Below, one piece after another: positions 45,267-58,661 of a stretch of 60,000 bases of DNA (position 1 is its first letter; each line of letters starts with the position of its first letter). This DNA is from Takakia lepidozioides (taxonomy: Eukaryota; Streptophyta; Takakiopsida; Takakiales; Takakiaceae): NCBI GenBank assembly GCA_030704615.1, contig CM060731.1:28398001-28458000 (forward strand), read 5' to 3'. Under the pieces are notes generated by a model. That model did not search any database. It worked only from the letters and a program-made list of their open reading frames with translations, and had not been told where the DNA came from. The translations under genes were made by a program, and so were the position numbers.

Positions 45267-48200
45267 ATGAGTGATGAAAGAGAAGCTAGACGACAGAGAT
45301 ATTCATCAAAAGAGAAAGCTATCTGAAAGCTAATTATCCATATCTTTGGGAGAGAGGAATAGACATAGGGGAATCATCTGGACCTCTCACACCATCAAGA
45401 TCAAAAAGTGCATCACCTATACCGGAAGAACTAGAGTTGGATGCCACTCCTTCTGTTTCTTTGCAAGAAAGATTAAGGGAATTGGTACAGGAAGAAGATC
45501 AATCACGAGGTGAAAGATCTGAGGTACATCCTTGGATAAAAGACTTGACAGAAATCTTTGATAAGAGTTGGCATGGAACACCAAAAGCAGGAACTCCAGT
45601 TTCTGAAGCAGAAGATGAAGAAGGAGAAGAGGATGTGGCAGAGCCAACGGAGAGTTCAGACTCTCCAACACCATTACAGTTGAGTTACATGAGTGAAGAA
45701 GAAACCCAAGGGCAGAACTTGGAGGATGAAAACAGAGAGAAGAAATTAGAAGAGGAAGAATATGAAGAAGTAGACCCAACAGCTGAGGTTGAGACTACAA
45801 CCAGGACATCCCAACCCGTTGGACCTGGATCAAGTGGAGCACTTGGATCACAGGCCAACGAAGGTGTCGGCTCAGGGGGATCAGGCGGGCTGCCTGGATC
45901 TGGCTCTGGGGGGACAGGGAGTGTGGGAAGTAGTGCAACTGAAGCTGGGAATACTGTGAATATCGTGGGACCAGAAGCAAGGAGTGTTCAAGGGCCACCA
46001 CTTGGTGGAAGATCCACCACAAAAACAACAGGTCCAGAAGGACCAGCACCAGCAAGGGTGCCAGCACCTGTCAGTGGGCAGAAGGTAGGGCCACAGATGG
46101 CGTTACAACCAACACGGGCAAAACCACCCTTTCCAATATATTCAGGAAAAGGGGATCCCGATGTACACATTAGCCAATTTGAGCACATGTGTATAGTGAA
46201 CAATGAGAATGGCAATGATGCCAAGATGAGACTGTTTCCTTGTTCACTTATCAAGAAAGCAAGTGAATGGTATGCAAGATTCCCTGATAATCATTTCCTA
46301 ACCTGGAATGGCTTGAATACAGCATTTCGAAATAGGTTCAGGACAAGTAAAACTGAGGATGAAGTGTATGGAAGTTTACAACAGCTGAAGCAGAAGAAGC
46401 ATGAAACTGTTGAAGAGTATATGGAGAAGATGGAATTGATGATGAAAAAGCTGGCTGCAGTACCAGCGCCCGGTTTACAGAAGACTTGGTTTGTGAGTGG
46501 ATTAAGACCAGAGTTGCAAAAGAAAGTGGATATGTTACCCCATAATACAGTGGAGGAGGCATTTGAAACTGCGAACAGAATTGAGCAATTGGGAATGCTC
46601 AGGAGAGAGAAAAAAGAAGATGAGGACTCTGAGGATGAGTCAGATGAAGAAGAAGAGCAAGAACTAAAAAGAAAGAGTAAGAGAAAGGAGAAGTTGAAGA
46701 GGGATAACTATGAAAAAAAATTGGAAGAAATCTTGAAGAAGTATGCCACAGAGGCTGCAACACATTGGAGGAAGGGTGTATGGTGTGCAAAGTGCCAGAA
46801 TGAAGGCCATACCACCACAGAATGCCACATGAAGGAGAAACACTGTACTATCTGTAAAATGGATAACCATTCTACTGAGAATTGTTACTACAACAGAAGG
46901 ACAGCTGCAAGAGAACCTTTGCAAGTAAGGGTGCATCAGGTGCAGCCCCAGCCAAGAAGAAATAATGATCAGGACCACTATGGTAGGTCTGGTGGTTATA
47001 ACAATGGCATGGAAGGGAGAGGTAATTCAAGAGGGAATTACCAAGGAAATTCCAGAGGCAACTATCAGGGTAATCCAAGGGGGAATTACCAGCCCGGGAA
47101 TCAGGATTATAGAAATAATCCAAGAACACACCAAGGGCGAGGACCCAATGGTGAAGAGCTATGTTACTATTGTAATCAGCCAGGACATCGCAAGGCAGCC
47201 TGTTCATTCTGGATAAGACACCAGAATGAGATGAGAGCTCCTGTGAATGAGGGCCCAGTGGTGGCAGCTCACATGGTTAGGCCATGTGTTGTACCAGAAG
47301 TAAGTACAATGATAGTAACAAGAAGTAAAGCCAAACTAATACCTCCAGTAGAAGAGGAAGAAGATGAGAATGGAAGTGGCAATGATATGCCTGAAGATGA
47401 AGAGACTTGGAAAGATGAGAAGGAACTGCACAAGGAAGTGGCAGATACTATAAGGGAAATGCAAAAGAGTACTGATATTCCTGTGGCAGATTCCTCTGAT
47501 TCGGATGGAGAAAAAGAAGGGAGTGAGGAAGAAAGGAAAAAAGAAGATGCAGACATGCAAAGTAATGAAGAGACTTTGGCTGCAGTAATATGTCAGACCA
47601 AAGCAGAAATTACCATTGGACAGCTATTAGCTGTGGCACCTTATTGTAGGCACAGGCTGTATCAGGCAATCAATCGAATTGCCCAAGAGACAGGAAACAC
47701 AGACCTGAACAGCAAGGTGACCAGTTATAATGTGAAGCCGGAAGGGCGAGAACCAGTCATGGACTTTGATGATTCTATGCCAGTAATCCAATTGAGAATT
47801 GGAAGCACAGAACTAACTGATGTACTGATAGATGGTGGTTCTGGAGTAAATATCATGACAGACCAATTAAGGAAGAAGCTTGGTCTAAGTAACATGAAAC
47901 CAGCCCCATTTACAGTAACAATGGCAGATCAAAGAAGTGTACAGCCATTGGGATTAATAAGAGGAGTTAAGATACAGATACAGAAAATGATCTTTATGAT
48001 CACAGTAACTGTATTAAAAATGGATGAAGTCATGGAGGCTTACTCCTTATTATTGGGACGTCCGTGGCTGAAACAGGCCAGGGTATTCCATGACTGGAAT
48101 TCTCAGTTACTAACTGTGCATAATGGGATGCACGAGATACAAATTACCACAAAGAAATCTAGTAGATTACCTGCTACAAGAAGACCTCGAGGAGTCAAAG

Positions 48201-49072
48201 AGTATGACTGGAGAGGAGGACTGGATGAGGAGCAGGAAGCTACCCTATTTGCTGCACACCCAGAATGGGAACAGGTTGCGGAGATGCGGCTGGAAAGCCT
48301 AAGTTGTTTAAGAGGTATCTGCTGTGGTGTAGTGTCGGCAACACCAATTGAAGAGGAAACCAGCAGTTACCCACCACATTTCTGTGAAGAAAAGGAGGGA
48401 GAGATAGAAATCCTAGAAGAACCAGCCACTGTGAGCTTAAAGGATGAAGTGGTGACTGGTTGGACAATCACAGCTGATGAGCAGGTGAGAGAAGTAAATG
48501 TGGGAACTCAGGAGGAACCGAGAATGGTGAAAGTAGGAGCTGATTTGGAGCCGGAATTCTTCGAAGAAGCTAAAAGCTTGTTCATCAAATACAGAGATGT
48601 ATTTGCTTGGAGCTATGAGGATCTAAAAGGGATACCACCTGAAGTCTGTCAGCATAAGATTGAACTGGAACCAGGGTCAGTACCAATCAAGCAGGCGAGG
48701 TATAGAATGAATCCCAACTACGCACAGAAGGTTGGAGAAGAGATAAAGAAGTTGGCTGAGGCTAAGTTTATATACCCAATAGAGTATACAACTTGGTTGT
48801 CACCCATTGTTATAGTTCCAAAGAAGAATGGCAAGCTAAGAGTATGTGTGAACTATAAGAAGCTGAATGCTTGTACGAAGAAAGATCCTTTCCCTTTGCC
48901 ATTCACAGAAGCAGTATTAGACACTGTGGCAGGCCATGAGATGTACTCATTCATGGATGGCTTCAGTGGTTATAATCAAGTGCAAGTGGCAGAAGAAGAC
49001 CAAGGGAAAACAGCTTTCATCACAGACTGGGGGGGCTTATGCATACAAAGTCATGCCCTTTGGACTTTGTAA
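45267..49072 (+). CDS. Gag-protease-RT (N-terminal part) of the Athila/Tat-like element
   Basis: The main frame is open from 45,290. The likely start, ATGAGTGATG at 45,267, is in another frame and would need a one-base shift before 45,330. Counting from 45,437: acidic leader, Gly/Ser-rich linker (residues ~120-200), capsid-like region (~230-380), and three CCHC knuckles at ~450 (CAKCQNEGH), ~468 (CTICKMDNH) and ~575 (CYYCNQPGH). The protease active site is LIDGGSG at ~797. RT begins at ~1075 (KFIYPIEYTTWLSPIV, then KKNGKLRVCVNYKKLN). The frame ends prematurely after FITDWGG because of a seven-G run at 49,029-49,035; the RT continues in the +1 frame. Confidence 0.85.
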
Positions 49073-51683
49073 TGCACCAGCGACCTTTCAGAGAGTGATA
49101 AGTGAATCTTTTCATGAGTATCTGGATGATTTCATGCAGGTGTTTTTGGATGATTTCAGTGTGTACAGCTCTAAGAATGAGTACTTGCATAAATTGGAGT
49201 TATGCCTGGCCAGATGCAGGATGAGAGGTCTGGGCTTGAATCCAGAGAAGTGTACTTTCTGTGTGAACTCAGGGGTGCTTCTGGGACACATTGTGTGTAA
49301 GAAGGGACTTCTTGTGGATCCCAGGAAGACAGAGTCCATTAAAGTCTCTCCACCACCAGTGAATGTTAAGAGTTTAAGGAGATTCCTTGGGCAAACCAGT
49401 TATTACAGAAGATTTGTCAAAAGGTATGCACAAATAGCAGCACCATTGAGCAAGCTTCTGAAGAAAGATGCAGTGTTTGCCTGGACAGCTGAATGTCAAC
49501 AGGCGTTTGAGGAACTTACACTGTCAGTAACAACTACACCTGTGCTGATTAACCCTCACTGGCATGTAGTATTTCATGTTCACTGCGATGCATCAGGAGA
49601 AGCGTTGGGTGCGGTGTTAGCCCAGAATGTTACAGGGAATATAGATTCACCTGTGTACTATGCTAGCCGATTGATGAACAGTGCTGAGAGGAACTATAGT
49701 ACAATGGAAAGAGAAGCATTGGCAATGATTTATGCAGTCAAGAAATTCAGGCATTACCTATTGGGAAGAAAGTTTATGTTTTATGTGGATCACCAGGCTC
49801 TGATATATCTGGTGAACAAACCTTTGATAAGTGGAAGGATAGCGAGGTGGTTAATAATCTTGCATGAGTTTGAGTTCGAGGTTATTTACAAGCCTGGCCG
49901 TTTGCATCTTGTGGCAGATCATTTGTCACGACTAACAACAGGAGAGGCCGCCACAGGAGTGGACGATCAGTTACCTGATGCGAGTTTATTTGTAATGGAG
50001 GTGCAAGGAAGTGCAGATGAATGGTTAGATTGGCAGTGGCCAATCAGATACTACCTTGCTCATGGTCAGTGCCCACCTAGTTATGGTAAGGAGCAGAGGA
50101 AGAGAATTGCTATCAGAGCTTTACCTTATACTATGGTAGGAAGCAGAATGTATAAGTTAGGACCTGATGGAGTACTAAAACGATGCTTGTACCACCATGA
50201 AGTAAATAAAGTCTTGGAGGAAGTTCATAAAGGAGTGGCTGGAGGTCATTTTGGAGAAGAGACTACCAGTAGAAAGATACTACTCGCAGGATACTGGTGG
50301 CCTACTTTGTTCAAAGATGTACATGAGTATTGTCAGAAGTGTGATGAATGTCAGAGGCTAGGACCTTTGCAGAGATCTGGAAGAATGGCCTTGCATCCTA
50401 CAATGCCTACGGAACCATTTCAGAAATGGGGACTAGACTTTGTTGGACCAATTAATCCACCATCCAAGAATACACGAAACAGGTACATAATTACAGCCAC
50501 TGATTATACTACAAAGTGGGTGGAAGCTAAAGCTTTGAGGGACAACACAGCCAAGTCCACAGCAAGGTTCCTGTACGAGAACATACTTACACGATTTGGA
50601 TGTCCCTTAGAATTTATCAGTGATCAAGGAAGTCACTTCATGAATGAGACCATTGAGTTATTGACTAAAGAGTTTATGATTGTGCATAGAAAGAGTACAA
50701 CATATTACCCACAGGGTAATGGACAGGCAGAGGCTACCAACAAAATACTATGTACTATCTTGGCTAAGATAGTCAATGCAAACAGAACGGATTGGGATAC
50801 AAAGCTGCTGACAGCTTTGTGGTCATACAGGACTTCATATAAAGTCACCACTAAGTATACACCATTCCAATTAGTTTATGGTATGGAAGCCTTACTTCCA
50901 GTGGAATTCCTGTTACCTACCATGAGAACGGAGTGGGGAAAAAGAATGGAATTGCAAGACTCCATCAAGGTCAGGAAACATGAGTTATACCATGTGGAAG
51001 AAGTACGTGCTGATGCAGCTGATAATATGACAAGAATTCAGATGAAGCGAAAGGAACAGTTTGATGAAGGAAAATTAAAGACTTTTAAGACGGGGGATTT
51101 GGTTCTATGGTTGCAGAAGAAAGGAAAGATTCAAGCTTCTAAGCTCAAATCACCGTGGAAAGGACCTTATGTCATACAAAAGATGTATGATAACAACACC
51201 GCCATGTTACAAACCATTAACAAAGAAATGCTGGGAAGAGTGAATGCAAATAAGTTGAAGGGGTACAGTGGTATCCATGACAAACCCCTGCAGCATGATT
51301 TGCATATAGAACCGCAAGAACAGTCACGGGCTGCACCAGTGTTACGAACGGAGTATGGAACACTAGTTGCTAGGCCCAGCATATACGACCAGGGTGGGCA
51401 AAACAAACGTGACACAGCCTATCACAGCCCGCCAAGGCGCAACACAGCCTATCACAGCCCATCACGACGTGACACAGCCAACTACAGCCCGTCACGACGT
51501 GACACAGCCAACCACAGCCCATCACGACGTGACACAGCCAACCACAGCCCATCACGACGTGACACAGCCAACCACAGCCCGTCACGACGTGACACAGCCA
51601 ACCACAGCCCAGCAAGGCGCAACACAGCCTATAACAACATATGTCGCGCACCTCACTCCGGTAAGCTCCCCTTCAAGTCATAG
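49036..51683 (+). CDS. RT-RNase H-integrase of the Athila/Tat-like element, with repeat-coded tail
   Basis: Continues RT in the +1 frame: AYKVMPFGLCNAPATFQ, then the active site FLDDFSVYS near 49,145. RNase H follows (HCDASGEALGAVLAQN near 49,583; MEREALAM). Integrase has its zinc-binding HHCC (HH...GGHFG...YCQKCDEC, 50,195-50,355) and DDE core (GLDFVGP near 50,430; FISDQGSHF near 50,612; E in GNGQAEATNK near 50,730). From 51,410 the protein is seven and a half copies of a 10-residue repeat (DTANHSPSRR type, 30 bp). The last 14 codons belong to the inserted chromovirus LTR. Without that insertion the frame would run on from 58,667 to a TGA at 58,958-58,960. Confidence 0.87.
51410..51641 (+). 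repeat. 30 bp coding tandem repeat, left part
   Basis: Units GACACAGCCAACCACAGCCC plus ATCACGACGT, made of three decamers, repeat about 7.5 times before the chromovirus target site ACATA (51,637-51,641). Two of the units are identical and neighbours differ at one or two bases. Confidence 0.9.
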
Positions 51684-52390
51684 TTACTCGCTTTGATGCG
51701 CGCGCCTGACTCCCAACCTGGCCGCCCGGGCCAACTTGGAGCTTCGGCTGCTCACCGGGACATAACGGTCCCCCCTTCGCTTCCTTCTAAACCCTCCACC
51801 TCTTTGGGACTAGGAGAGTTCCCTTTGGTAGATGGCAGTCCGGAACAGCTCCCCACTCTTTGGTCGCTTTCCGGCTCGCTCGCTTACTCACTAGTTTTTG
51901 GTCACCAACGGGCTTGCACCGTTCTCGGGGTTACTACTCCCTATATATACTTCTGTAGCTGTCCGCGGGGGTTCCACAACCAGCCATGCCATTTTATGGC
52001 GAACCACCACGAAAACCCTCGACTCCCGGTGGTGAGTCGCGGTGAGTCTTGGCCCGCTCACCACGGCCCCTATGGACCGTGATGAGTCCCAAGACTCCCC
52101 ACGACTCCCACCACGAGGTCTCCGCCCCCATGGTGAGTCCTATGCCACCCCCACTAAGTCCCACTAAGCTACCACCACCCCTTGTGGAGCCAACCCCACC
52201 GCTTGTGGAGCCACCCCCACCGCAACCCGGTGTGCGGGGCTCCACCTAGTGAGCGCCTCCGCTTCCCTGAGTGCCTTGGGCACTCAAGGGTGCCTCAGCC
52301 CCCCCATACCTATCGCTGCCGCTGCCCCCACCACAGGGGCAGCCCATGATGTGTCCCGACCCCCTGCCCTCAAGGCAAAGGGCCGCGACA
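51642..52390 (-). repeat. 3' LTR of the nested chromovirus
   Basis: 749 bp. TATATATA at about 51,952 lies in the position of a minus-strand TATA box. Just inside the element (52,391-52,405) the minus strand reads a purine-rich GGTAGGGGTGTG, a likely polypurine tract. Confidence 0.92.
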
Positions 52391-53295
52391 CACACCCCTA
52401 CCAACAGGGAGTCGATGTCCTCATCGACTTGTCCATTTTGTAGAAACGAACATCCAAGTTGTGGCGTCCCACATCAAGGAGTTTGTTTCTGTACCATGGC
52501 GTCCCATGGCAAAGAACCAAACCCCACACTTGACTCTACTCTCCACTAGCTAGTTCGGCCGACTTCCTCCAAGTCCCGGCCAAGGGTGGAGCCTCTCCAG
52601 CTCCTCTCAGTGCACTCTTCTTGGCCTACTTCAAGGCCAAGGAACGATCCTCCCCGAGGATCGAATCGCCTTACTGCAACAACATTGCTTGCGATCGCTC
52701 ATGATGCCGCTTTTGGCATCACCTTGAGCAAGGGTTCACCTGGAACCCTCTTTGACTAGGAAGATAACCTTGAACCAACCGTGCGCCCCAATCACTACAA
52801 TTGGGTCCGCCTTGGAATGCTGGCCTGAGGTACGGGAACACGTCGAAGCCGCACTACGACTTCGTCCCGAGGTTACACGATTATAGTACGTGAACGGAAG
52901 CACGTAGCTTCCGCGTTAGCCCGCACTACAAGGCAACCCCCTCGGTAGCGCAGTTATAGTACGCGCACGCGCCAGGTGCGCACTAGCACGTGAACTCCCA
53001 AAGAAGGCGCAAGTTTCCTTGCCCCTGGGATGGGAGTCACCCGATTTCGGCACTGCGCAAACACACGATTACCCAATTTACCTCTCCCACTTTTGTAAGC
53101 TAGCATGCATTCTACACACTAGCCAAACACACCATGCATCACCATTCCAAACACAATAGGACGCATAATATTTGGAACCCATTTCCTTTATAACAAATGT
53201 TTGTACAATACAAGTTTTTGCAATCGGATTCCTGAGCTAGCTAAACCGGGCTAAGCATGCATTTCCTCCCCCACGCTCCAAGGTTGATGTCCCCA
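52391..53295 (-). other. 3' untranslated region of the nested chromovirus
   Basis: About 900 bp between the gag-pol stop and the 3' LTR, without a convincing ORF. 52,840-53,000 contains repeated TATAGTACG and GCACTA(C/G) motifs and GC-rich short inverted repeats, so RNA structure is possible. Confidence 0.6.
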
Positions 53296-56200
53296 TCAAC
53301 GTTTCTTCCGCTTTTGAGGTCGCCCTTCGAACGCTGCAACTGCCTCGGATGCGTTTCCCATTTCTGAGGCACGCACCCAAGATGCCTCCACAAGATGATA
53401 GCCCTTCCATTTGACGAGATACTCTGTTTCTCGGTTCTTGAACCTCCTCGACTTAAGTATTGCCTCCACCTCGTACTCAGGTTCATTTTCATGATCCAAC
53501 AGCATAGGTGGCGGACGCAACACTTGCTGCCGATTCGGACGTGCTTCATCTTTGAAGTAAGGCTTCAAAAGGGAGACATGGAATACTGGGTGCACCTTGC
53601 TGTTTGCCGGCAGCTCCAATTCATACACATCCTCATTCATAACCCTCCGAATGCGAAAGGGACCCGCATACGGAGGTACGAACTTCGGACTCACTTCCGG
53701 AGGTAGTCGAAAATTCTTGATGTTCAACCAGACCTCTGTGCCTGCCTCAAACTTCACTTCCCTCCGCTTCCGATTCGCCTGCCTTTCATACCGTTTCCTA
53801 GCTTTGGCAATGTTGTACTTTGCGAGCTTCAACAAACGCTCGCGTTCTTCCAGTACCGCCGCTACTGCCGGTTCCTCAACGTCCTGGGCGGCCCAACTTG
53901 TCGGCACCAGAGGTGCTTTTCCATAGACCAACACAAAAGGGGAAACTCCCGTCGCGGAGTGTTCTGTGTTATTATAACAGAACTCTGCCGCGTCTAAGTG
54001 TTCCATCCAGTCTGATTGGTCTGCCGACACGTAATTCCGCAAGAATTGCTTCACTACGGAATTCACTCTTTCCGTTTGGCCGTCCGTCGTAGGTCGGAAG
54101 GCGGTGCTCATCTTCAGCCTCGTCCCCATCTGCTTCCAAAGTGCTCTCCAGAATTTACTCGTAAACTTTGGATCGCGGTCCGAGACAATATCCTTCGGGA
54201 CTCCATGATGCTTTAAGACGTGGGCGAAGTAAAGTCGCCCTGTCTCCTGCGCCGTTGCCGTCTCCTTGGTGGGGATGAAATGGGCCATTTTACTGAACCT
54301 ATCTACCACCACCATGATTGCATCGAATCCTTTTGACAACGGCATAGCAGTCATGAAATCCATCGAGACGCTTTCCCAAGTCCCCTCTGGAATCGGCAAG
54401 GGTTGTAACAGCCCCGCTTGCTTTTTGTACTCGCTCCGGTTTTGTTGGCATGTGGTGCATGTCTTGACATACTCCTCTGCTTCCTCCCTCAGTTTGGGCC
54501 AGAAATATTCTTTCTTCAAGAGTGCCGCAGTGCGCTTGGCTCCACCGTGGCCCGCAAGCGGGCTATCATGGCATTCTCTCAAGAGACTATCCCTGATCCC
54601 TCCCTTTGGCACATAGAGACGTTTTTGCTTATACCGGAGCAGTCCGTTTTGCAAGTGGAACTGCGATTTAACCCCCATTCTCAAGTCCTGCATCACGCAC
54701 TTTGCCAGCTCATCCTTCCGGCAAGCCTTCCGGATCTTCCTTTGGAGCGCCGTCTCGCCCTTGTACACCAACAAGAGCTGCTGCTTTCTACTTAAAGCAT
54801 CGGCCACCACATTGTCCCGTCCCGGTTTGTACTGGATATCCACGTCGAACACTGCCAAAGTATCTTGCCACCTAAGTTGTTTTGGGGACAACTTGGGCTG
54901 CGTGGCAAAATACTTCACCGTGACATTGTCCGTGAACACCTTCACTGGGTTGGAACCAACATAGTGGCGCCAGAGTTCAAGGCAATGCACCACCGCCTTC
55001 ATCTCTTTTTCGTGCGTCGGCCACCGTCGCTCCACTTCATTCAGTTTCTTACTTTCGTAAGCCACTGGACGTCCATCTTGCATAAGTACACCCCCAATTG
55101 CGAAGTCCGATGCATCTGTATGAATCTCAAACGGACGATCGAACTCCGGGATTTTCAAGACTGGAGCTTCCGTCATCCGCTGCTTCAATTCAGCAAAAGC
55201 TTGGCCACAAAATGTGTTCCATACCCAGACTTTGGATTTACACAGAAGGTCCGACAGCGGCCCCGCGATCTTGGCGAAATTTCTCACATACTTCCGGTAA
55301 TAGGAGGCGAGTCCTAGGAAGGATCGCACTCCCGGGACCGAAGTCGGAGGCTCCCAGTCCAAGATCGCCCTCACCTTTCTGTCATCCATTTTGATCCCAT
55401 CCTGTGTAATCACATGCCCCAAGAACTCCACTTTTGTGACCCCGAATTCGCACTTTGAAGCTTTGGCATACAGCTTCCCTTCTCGCAATTTTTGGAACAC
55501 CCTTTTGAGGTGCTCCAGGTGCTCCTCCTTTGTTTTTGAGTACACCAAGATGTCGTCGATGTACACGATCACAAAGTCATCCAACCACTCCTGGAAAAGG
55601 CTGTTCATCAGCGTGCTAAATGTCGCTGGTGCATTGGTGAGCCCAAAAGGCATCACCAAGAACTCATATGAACCATACCTTGTCCTGCACGCGGTCTTCT
55701 CCTCATCTCCTTCTGCCACCCGAATTTGGTGATAGCCGGAGCGCAAGTCGATCCGGCTGAAATACTTTGCTCCTGCCAACCGATCGAAGAGGTCGTCGAT
55801 CCTTGGCAAAGGGTACCGGTTTTTGATAGTCACCTTATTCAGAGCCCTGTAATCGACACACATCCGCAACGTCCCATCCTTCTTGTCTGCAAATAGCACC
55901 GGGGCTCCGTAAGGTGACTTACTCGGCCGGATGTACCCCTTTGACATTAGATCCTTGAGCTGAGTCTTCAGCTCGACCAACTCTCTGTGGCTCAACCGGT
56001 AGGGCGCCTTGGCAGGCGGTCCCGATCCCGGTATCACCTCAATCTTGTGGTCAACTCCTCTTCGCGGTGGCAAGCCGCTTGGTAAATCCTCCGGCATCAC
56101 ATCCTGGTATTTCTCCAAAATCCCCTTGATCCAATCTGGGCTCGGCTCCCCATCGCCTTCTCCTTTCACTTCTCTAATGTAAAGCAAAAACTGGGACTCG

Positions 56201-57858
56201 TGTGCCTCCTCCACGGCCCACTCCTTTGCTGATAGAAGGTTTATTCGCCCTCCCACGGATTTGGGCGTTTCCGACACTCGTAAAACCTCGCCACCATTCC
56301 CACATGGCAGCGTGACTACTCTCTTGCGGCCATCTATGACCGCTCCGGATTTGCTCAAAAAGGTCATCCCTAAAATGAGATCCACTCCATCGATCTCGCA
56401 GATAGTGAAGTTCTCACGTCCCTCCCAACTCCCCAGTTGAAGAGGAACATCAAACGCCAACCTTGTCGCCAACTGAGGTTCTCCTTTGGCAGAGCGCACC
56501 TCAATAGAGGCCCCCACGTCACTTGTCGGGAGTCCCAACTTTCGCGCCGCCACCGGCGTCATGAAGGAGTGCGACGCTCCTGTGTCCACCAACAACGACA
56601 CGTTAGTTCCGGATATTATCCCATCCACGAACAATAATTGACTCCCTTTTCGCAGGGCGCCAGTTTCCTGATACAACTCACAAGAATAGTTGCCTACCTT
56701 GCAAGTCCTGGCGACTACCGCTTCCACCAAGCGACTGATGGTATCTTCTGACAGCTCCGTGGTCGCCCGAGTCATGTTCAATTGCCGGGGCTTCGTGCAC
56801 TTCTTGGCCATGTGCCCGGGCTCCCCGCAATTGAAACACACTCCATCAAAGGTCGCCTTCTGTCCGCCATAAGCCGCTCCACCCGCTTTTCCTTTCGGAG
56901 CACCGGGTGCCGCCTTGACGTACGAAGGCCCTCCCTTCGATTTCCACATGCCATTATCGCCGTGTGGCCTATCCCACTTCTTTTCCGGTCGGAAGGAGTC
57001 ACCTTCCCGCCGGGTCTTCTTGTGGTTCAGCTCCGTACGGCCTTGTCTTTCACCCCTAGGGACATCCGAGAAACATTCAGCCCTCTCAATTGCCTCGTTC
57101 AAAGTCTTGGGTGGCTTCTCCTCCAACTTCCGCCTGGCCCATGGGGCCAGTCCCGCCACAAAGTTGAAGACCATTTCTGGTTCTGCCATGTCCGCGACTT
57201 CGAGCAACAGCACATTGAAAGCCTGGACGTACCCCCGAATGTCATCTGTTTGCTTCAAATTCCTCATCTTGTCCCGGGCAAGCCAGGACGCGTTGAGGGG
57301 CACAAACTGTCTCTTCATCAATTCCTTGAACCCACTCCAGTTCAAGGTTTCCGGGCTTGGGCCTCGGTCGTGAAGGCGTTTCTGCCACCATTGTTGAGCA
57401 TAGCCCCTCAAATAGGTGGGAGCCACTTCCACCCGATCCTCGTCACTCAACTTGGCCGCCCGGAAGTACTGCTCTAGCTCCAGGAGCCAGGTGTTGAGTG
57501 CCTTCCGGTTTCGAACGCCCTCAAAGGTGCCGGGTTCCTTAGGCTTCACCTTAAACTTTGCCTTAGTGGAAGTGGCATTAGCCGCCTTCAACACGTCTTT
57601 CAACGTCCCGCCAAACTGCGCCAACAACCCTTCCCAAAAGGCTGCCGGCATGGGAGGCATCTCTTGGTTTGTCGGAGCTCTCAAGGATTCCTCGGGCTCC
57701 GACTCCTCGGATTCCTCCCGCTCCTGAGCGGCCTCGTTTTCGGAAACATTCATCGCTTCCTCAAACGGCCGCCTCGGTGACACGTCGCCCCCATCGGGCT
57801 CACCGGGATCATCATCTTTTGGGCCGTTCCGCTTTCGCTTCGGCTTGCCCGACCCCAT
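53296..57858 (-). CDS. Gag-Pol polyprotein with chromodomain, nested chromovirus
   Basis: Single intact ORF of 1,520 residues from the Met at 57,858 ([12 protein letters not shown]). The frame is also open up through the PBS, but no ATG lies there. Order, approximate residues: capsid (~110-280), CCHC knuckle [14 protein letters not shown] (~345), protease [11 protein letters not shown] (~424), RT with YIDD (~766), RNase [13 protein letters not shown] (~914), integrase zinc domain H...H...CTTC (~1090-1130), catalytic core D (SMDFMTAM ~1167), D (SDRDPKF ~1228), E ([10 protein letters not shown] ~1261), GPY/F-like PPYAGPFRI, and a C-terminal chromodomain ([22 protein letters not shown], ~1455-1505). 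Chromodomains of this family direct integration to marked chromatin. All catalytic residues that I can place are present. Confidence 0.95.
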   Translation of the reverse strand: MGSGKPKRKRNGPKDDDPGEPDGGDVSPRRPFEEAMNVSENEAAQEREESEESEPEESLRAPTNQEMPPMPAAFWEGLLAQFGGTLKDVLKAANATSTKAKFKVKPKEPGTFEGVRNRKALNTWLLELEQYFRAAKLSDEDRVEVAPTYLRGYAQQWWQKRLHDRGPSPETLNWSGFKELMKRQFVPLNASWLARDKMRNLKQTDDIRGYVQAFNVLLLEVADMAEPEMVFNFVAGLAPWARRKLEEKPPKTLNEAIERAECFSDVPRGERQGRTELNHKKTRREGDSFRPEKKWDRPHGDNGMWKSKGGPSYVKAAPGAPKGKAGGAAYGGQKATFDGVCFNCGEPGHMAKKCTKPRQLNMTRATTELSEDTISRLVEAVVARTCKVGNYSCELYQETGALRKGSQLLFVDGIISGTNVSLLVDTGASHSFMTPVAARKLGLPTSDVGASIEVRSAKGEPQLATRLAFDVPLQLGSWEGRENFTICEIDGVDLILGMTFLSKSGAVIDGRKRVVTLPCGNGGEVLRVSETPKSVGGRINLLSAKEWAVEEAHESQFLLYIREVKGEGDGEPSPDWIKGILEKYQDVMPEDLPSGLPPRRGVDHKIEVIPGSGPPAKAPYRLSHRELVELKTQLKDLMSKGYIRPSKSPYGAPVLFADKKDGTLRMCVDYRALNKVTIKNRYPLPRIDDLFDRLAGAKYFSRIDLRSGYHQIRVAEGDEEKTACRTRYGSYEFLVMPFGLTNAPATFSTLMNSLFQEWLDDFVIVYIDDILVYSKTKEEHLEHLKRVFQKLREGKLYAKASKCEFGVTKVEFLGHVITQDGIKMDDRKVRAILDWEPPTSVPGVRSFLGLASYYRKYVRNFAKIAGPLSDLLCKSKVWVWNTFCGQAFAELKQRMTEAPVLKIPEFDRPFEIHTDASDFAIGGVLMQDGRPVAYESKKLNEVERRWPTHEKEMKAVVHCLELWRHYVGSNPVKVFTDNVTVKYFATQPKLSPKQLRWQDTLAVFDVDIQYKPGRDNVVADALSRKQQLLLVYKGETALQRKIRKACRKDELAKCVMQDLRMGVKSQFHLQNGLLRYKQKRLYVPKGGIRDSLLRECHDSPLAGHGGAKRTAALLKKEYFWPKLREEAEEYVKTCTTCQQNRSEYKKQAGLLQPLPIPEGTWESVSMDFMTAMPLSKGFDAIMVVVDRFSKMAHFIPTKETATAQETGRLYFAHVLKHHGVPKDIVSDRDPKFTSKFWRALWKQMGTRLKMSTAFRPTTDGQTERVNSVVKQFLRNYVSADQSDWMEHLDAAEFCYNNTEHSATGVSPFVLVYGKAPLVPTSWAAQDVEEPAVAAVLEERERLLKLAKYNIAKARKRYERQANRKRREVKFEAGTEVWLNIKNFRLPPEVSPKFVPPYAGPFRIRRVMNEDVYELELPANSKVHPVFHVSLLKPYFKDEARPNRQQVLRPPPMLLDHENEPEYEVEAILKSRRFKNRETEYLVKWKGYHLVEASWVRASEMGNASEAVAAFEGRPQKRKKR

Positions 57859-57899
57859 GATGAGGCCAATCCCAAGGACGATCGCGTACTGAACTCTAA

Positions 57900-57911
57900 G
57901 CTCTGATACCA
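57900..57911 (-). promoter_or_regulatory. Primer binding site of the nested chromovirus (initiator tRNA-Met type)
   Basis: On the minus strand TGGTATCAGAGC lies two bases after the 5' LTR. This is the standard primer site complementary to the 3' end of initiator methionine tRNA, used by many plant LTR retrotransposons. Confidence 0.92.
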
Positions 57912-57913
57912 AA

Positions 57914-58661
57914 TGTCGCGCACCTCACTCCGGTAAGCTCCCCTTCAAGTCATAGTTACTCGCTTTGATGCGCGCGCCTGACTCCCAACCTGGCCGCCCG
58001 GGCCAACTTGGAGCTTCGGCTGCTCACCGGGACATAACGGTCCCCCCTTCGCTTCCTTCTAAACCCTCCACCTCTTTGGGACTAGGAGAGTTCCCTTTGG
58101 TAGATGGCAGTCCGGAACAGCTCCCCACTCTTTGGTCGCTTTCCGGCTCGCTCGCTTACTCACTAGTTTTTGGTCACCAACGGGCTTGCACCGTTCTCGG
58201 GGTTACTACTCCCTATATATACTTCTGTAGCTGTCCGCGGGGGTTCCACAACCAGCCATGCCATTTTATGGCGAACCACCACGAAAACCCTCGACTCCCG
58301 GTGGTGAGTCGCGGTGAGTCTTGGCCCGCTCACCACGGCCCCTATGGACCGTGATGAGTCCCAAGACTCCCCACGACTCCACCACGAGGTCTCCGCCCCC
58401 ATGGTGAGTCCTATGCCACCCCCACTAAGTCCCACTAAGCTACCACCACCCCTTGTGGAGCCAACCCCACCGCTTGTGGAGCCACCCCCACCGCAACCCG
58501 GTGTGCGGGGCTCCACCTAGTGAGCGCCTCCGCTTCCCTGAGTGCCTTGGGCACTCAAGGGTGCCTCAGCCCCCCCATACCTATCGCTGCCGCTGCCCCC
58601 ACCACAGGGGCAGCCCCTGATGTGTCCCGACCCCCTGCCCTCAAGGCAAAGGGCCGCGACA
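57914..58661 (-). repeat. 5' LTR of the nested chromovirus
   Basis: 748 bp. TATATATA near 58,213-58,222 (minus strand) is the probable TATA box driving the element's genomic RNA. It is near-identical to the 3' LTR. Confidence 0.93.

Larger units (their letters stand above)
51642..58661 (-). mobile_element. Complete young Ty3/gypsy chromovirus, nested insertion
   Basis: 7,020 bp element bounded by the 5 bp target duplication ACATA (51,637-51,641 and 58,662-58,666). LTRs are 51,642-52,390 and 57,914-58,661, with inverted ends TGTCGCG/CGCGACA. By eye they differ by one substitution (CAGCCCATGATG versus CAGCCCCTGATG) and one 1 bp deletion. A PBS and an intact gag-pol ORF are present. All parts needed for autonomous retrotransposition appear intact, so it is probably recent and possibly active. 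Confidence 0.95.

Noticed and set aside
52249-52549. ORFs in the chromovirus LTRs and leader (also near 1,489 and 58,520)
   Set aside because: They lie in LTR sequence, differ between copies and have no domain. Only the 58,667-58,960 part belongs to a real frame, that of the outer element.
57859-57912. Longer chromovirus gag start overlapping the PBS
   Set aside because: The upstream codon is TTG within the primer binding site; the first ATG at 57,858 gives a normal Gag start.
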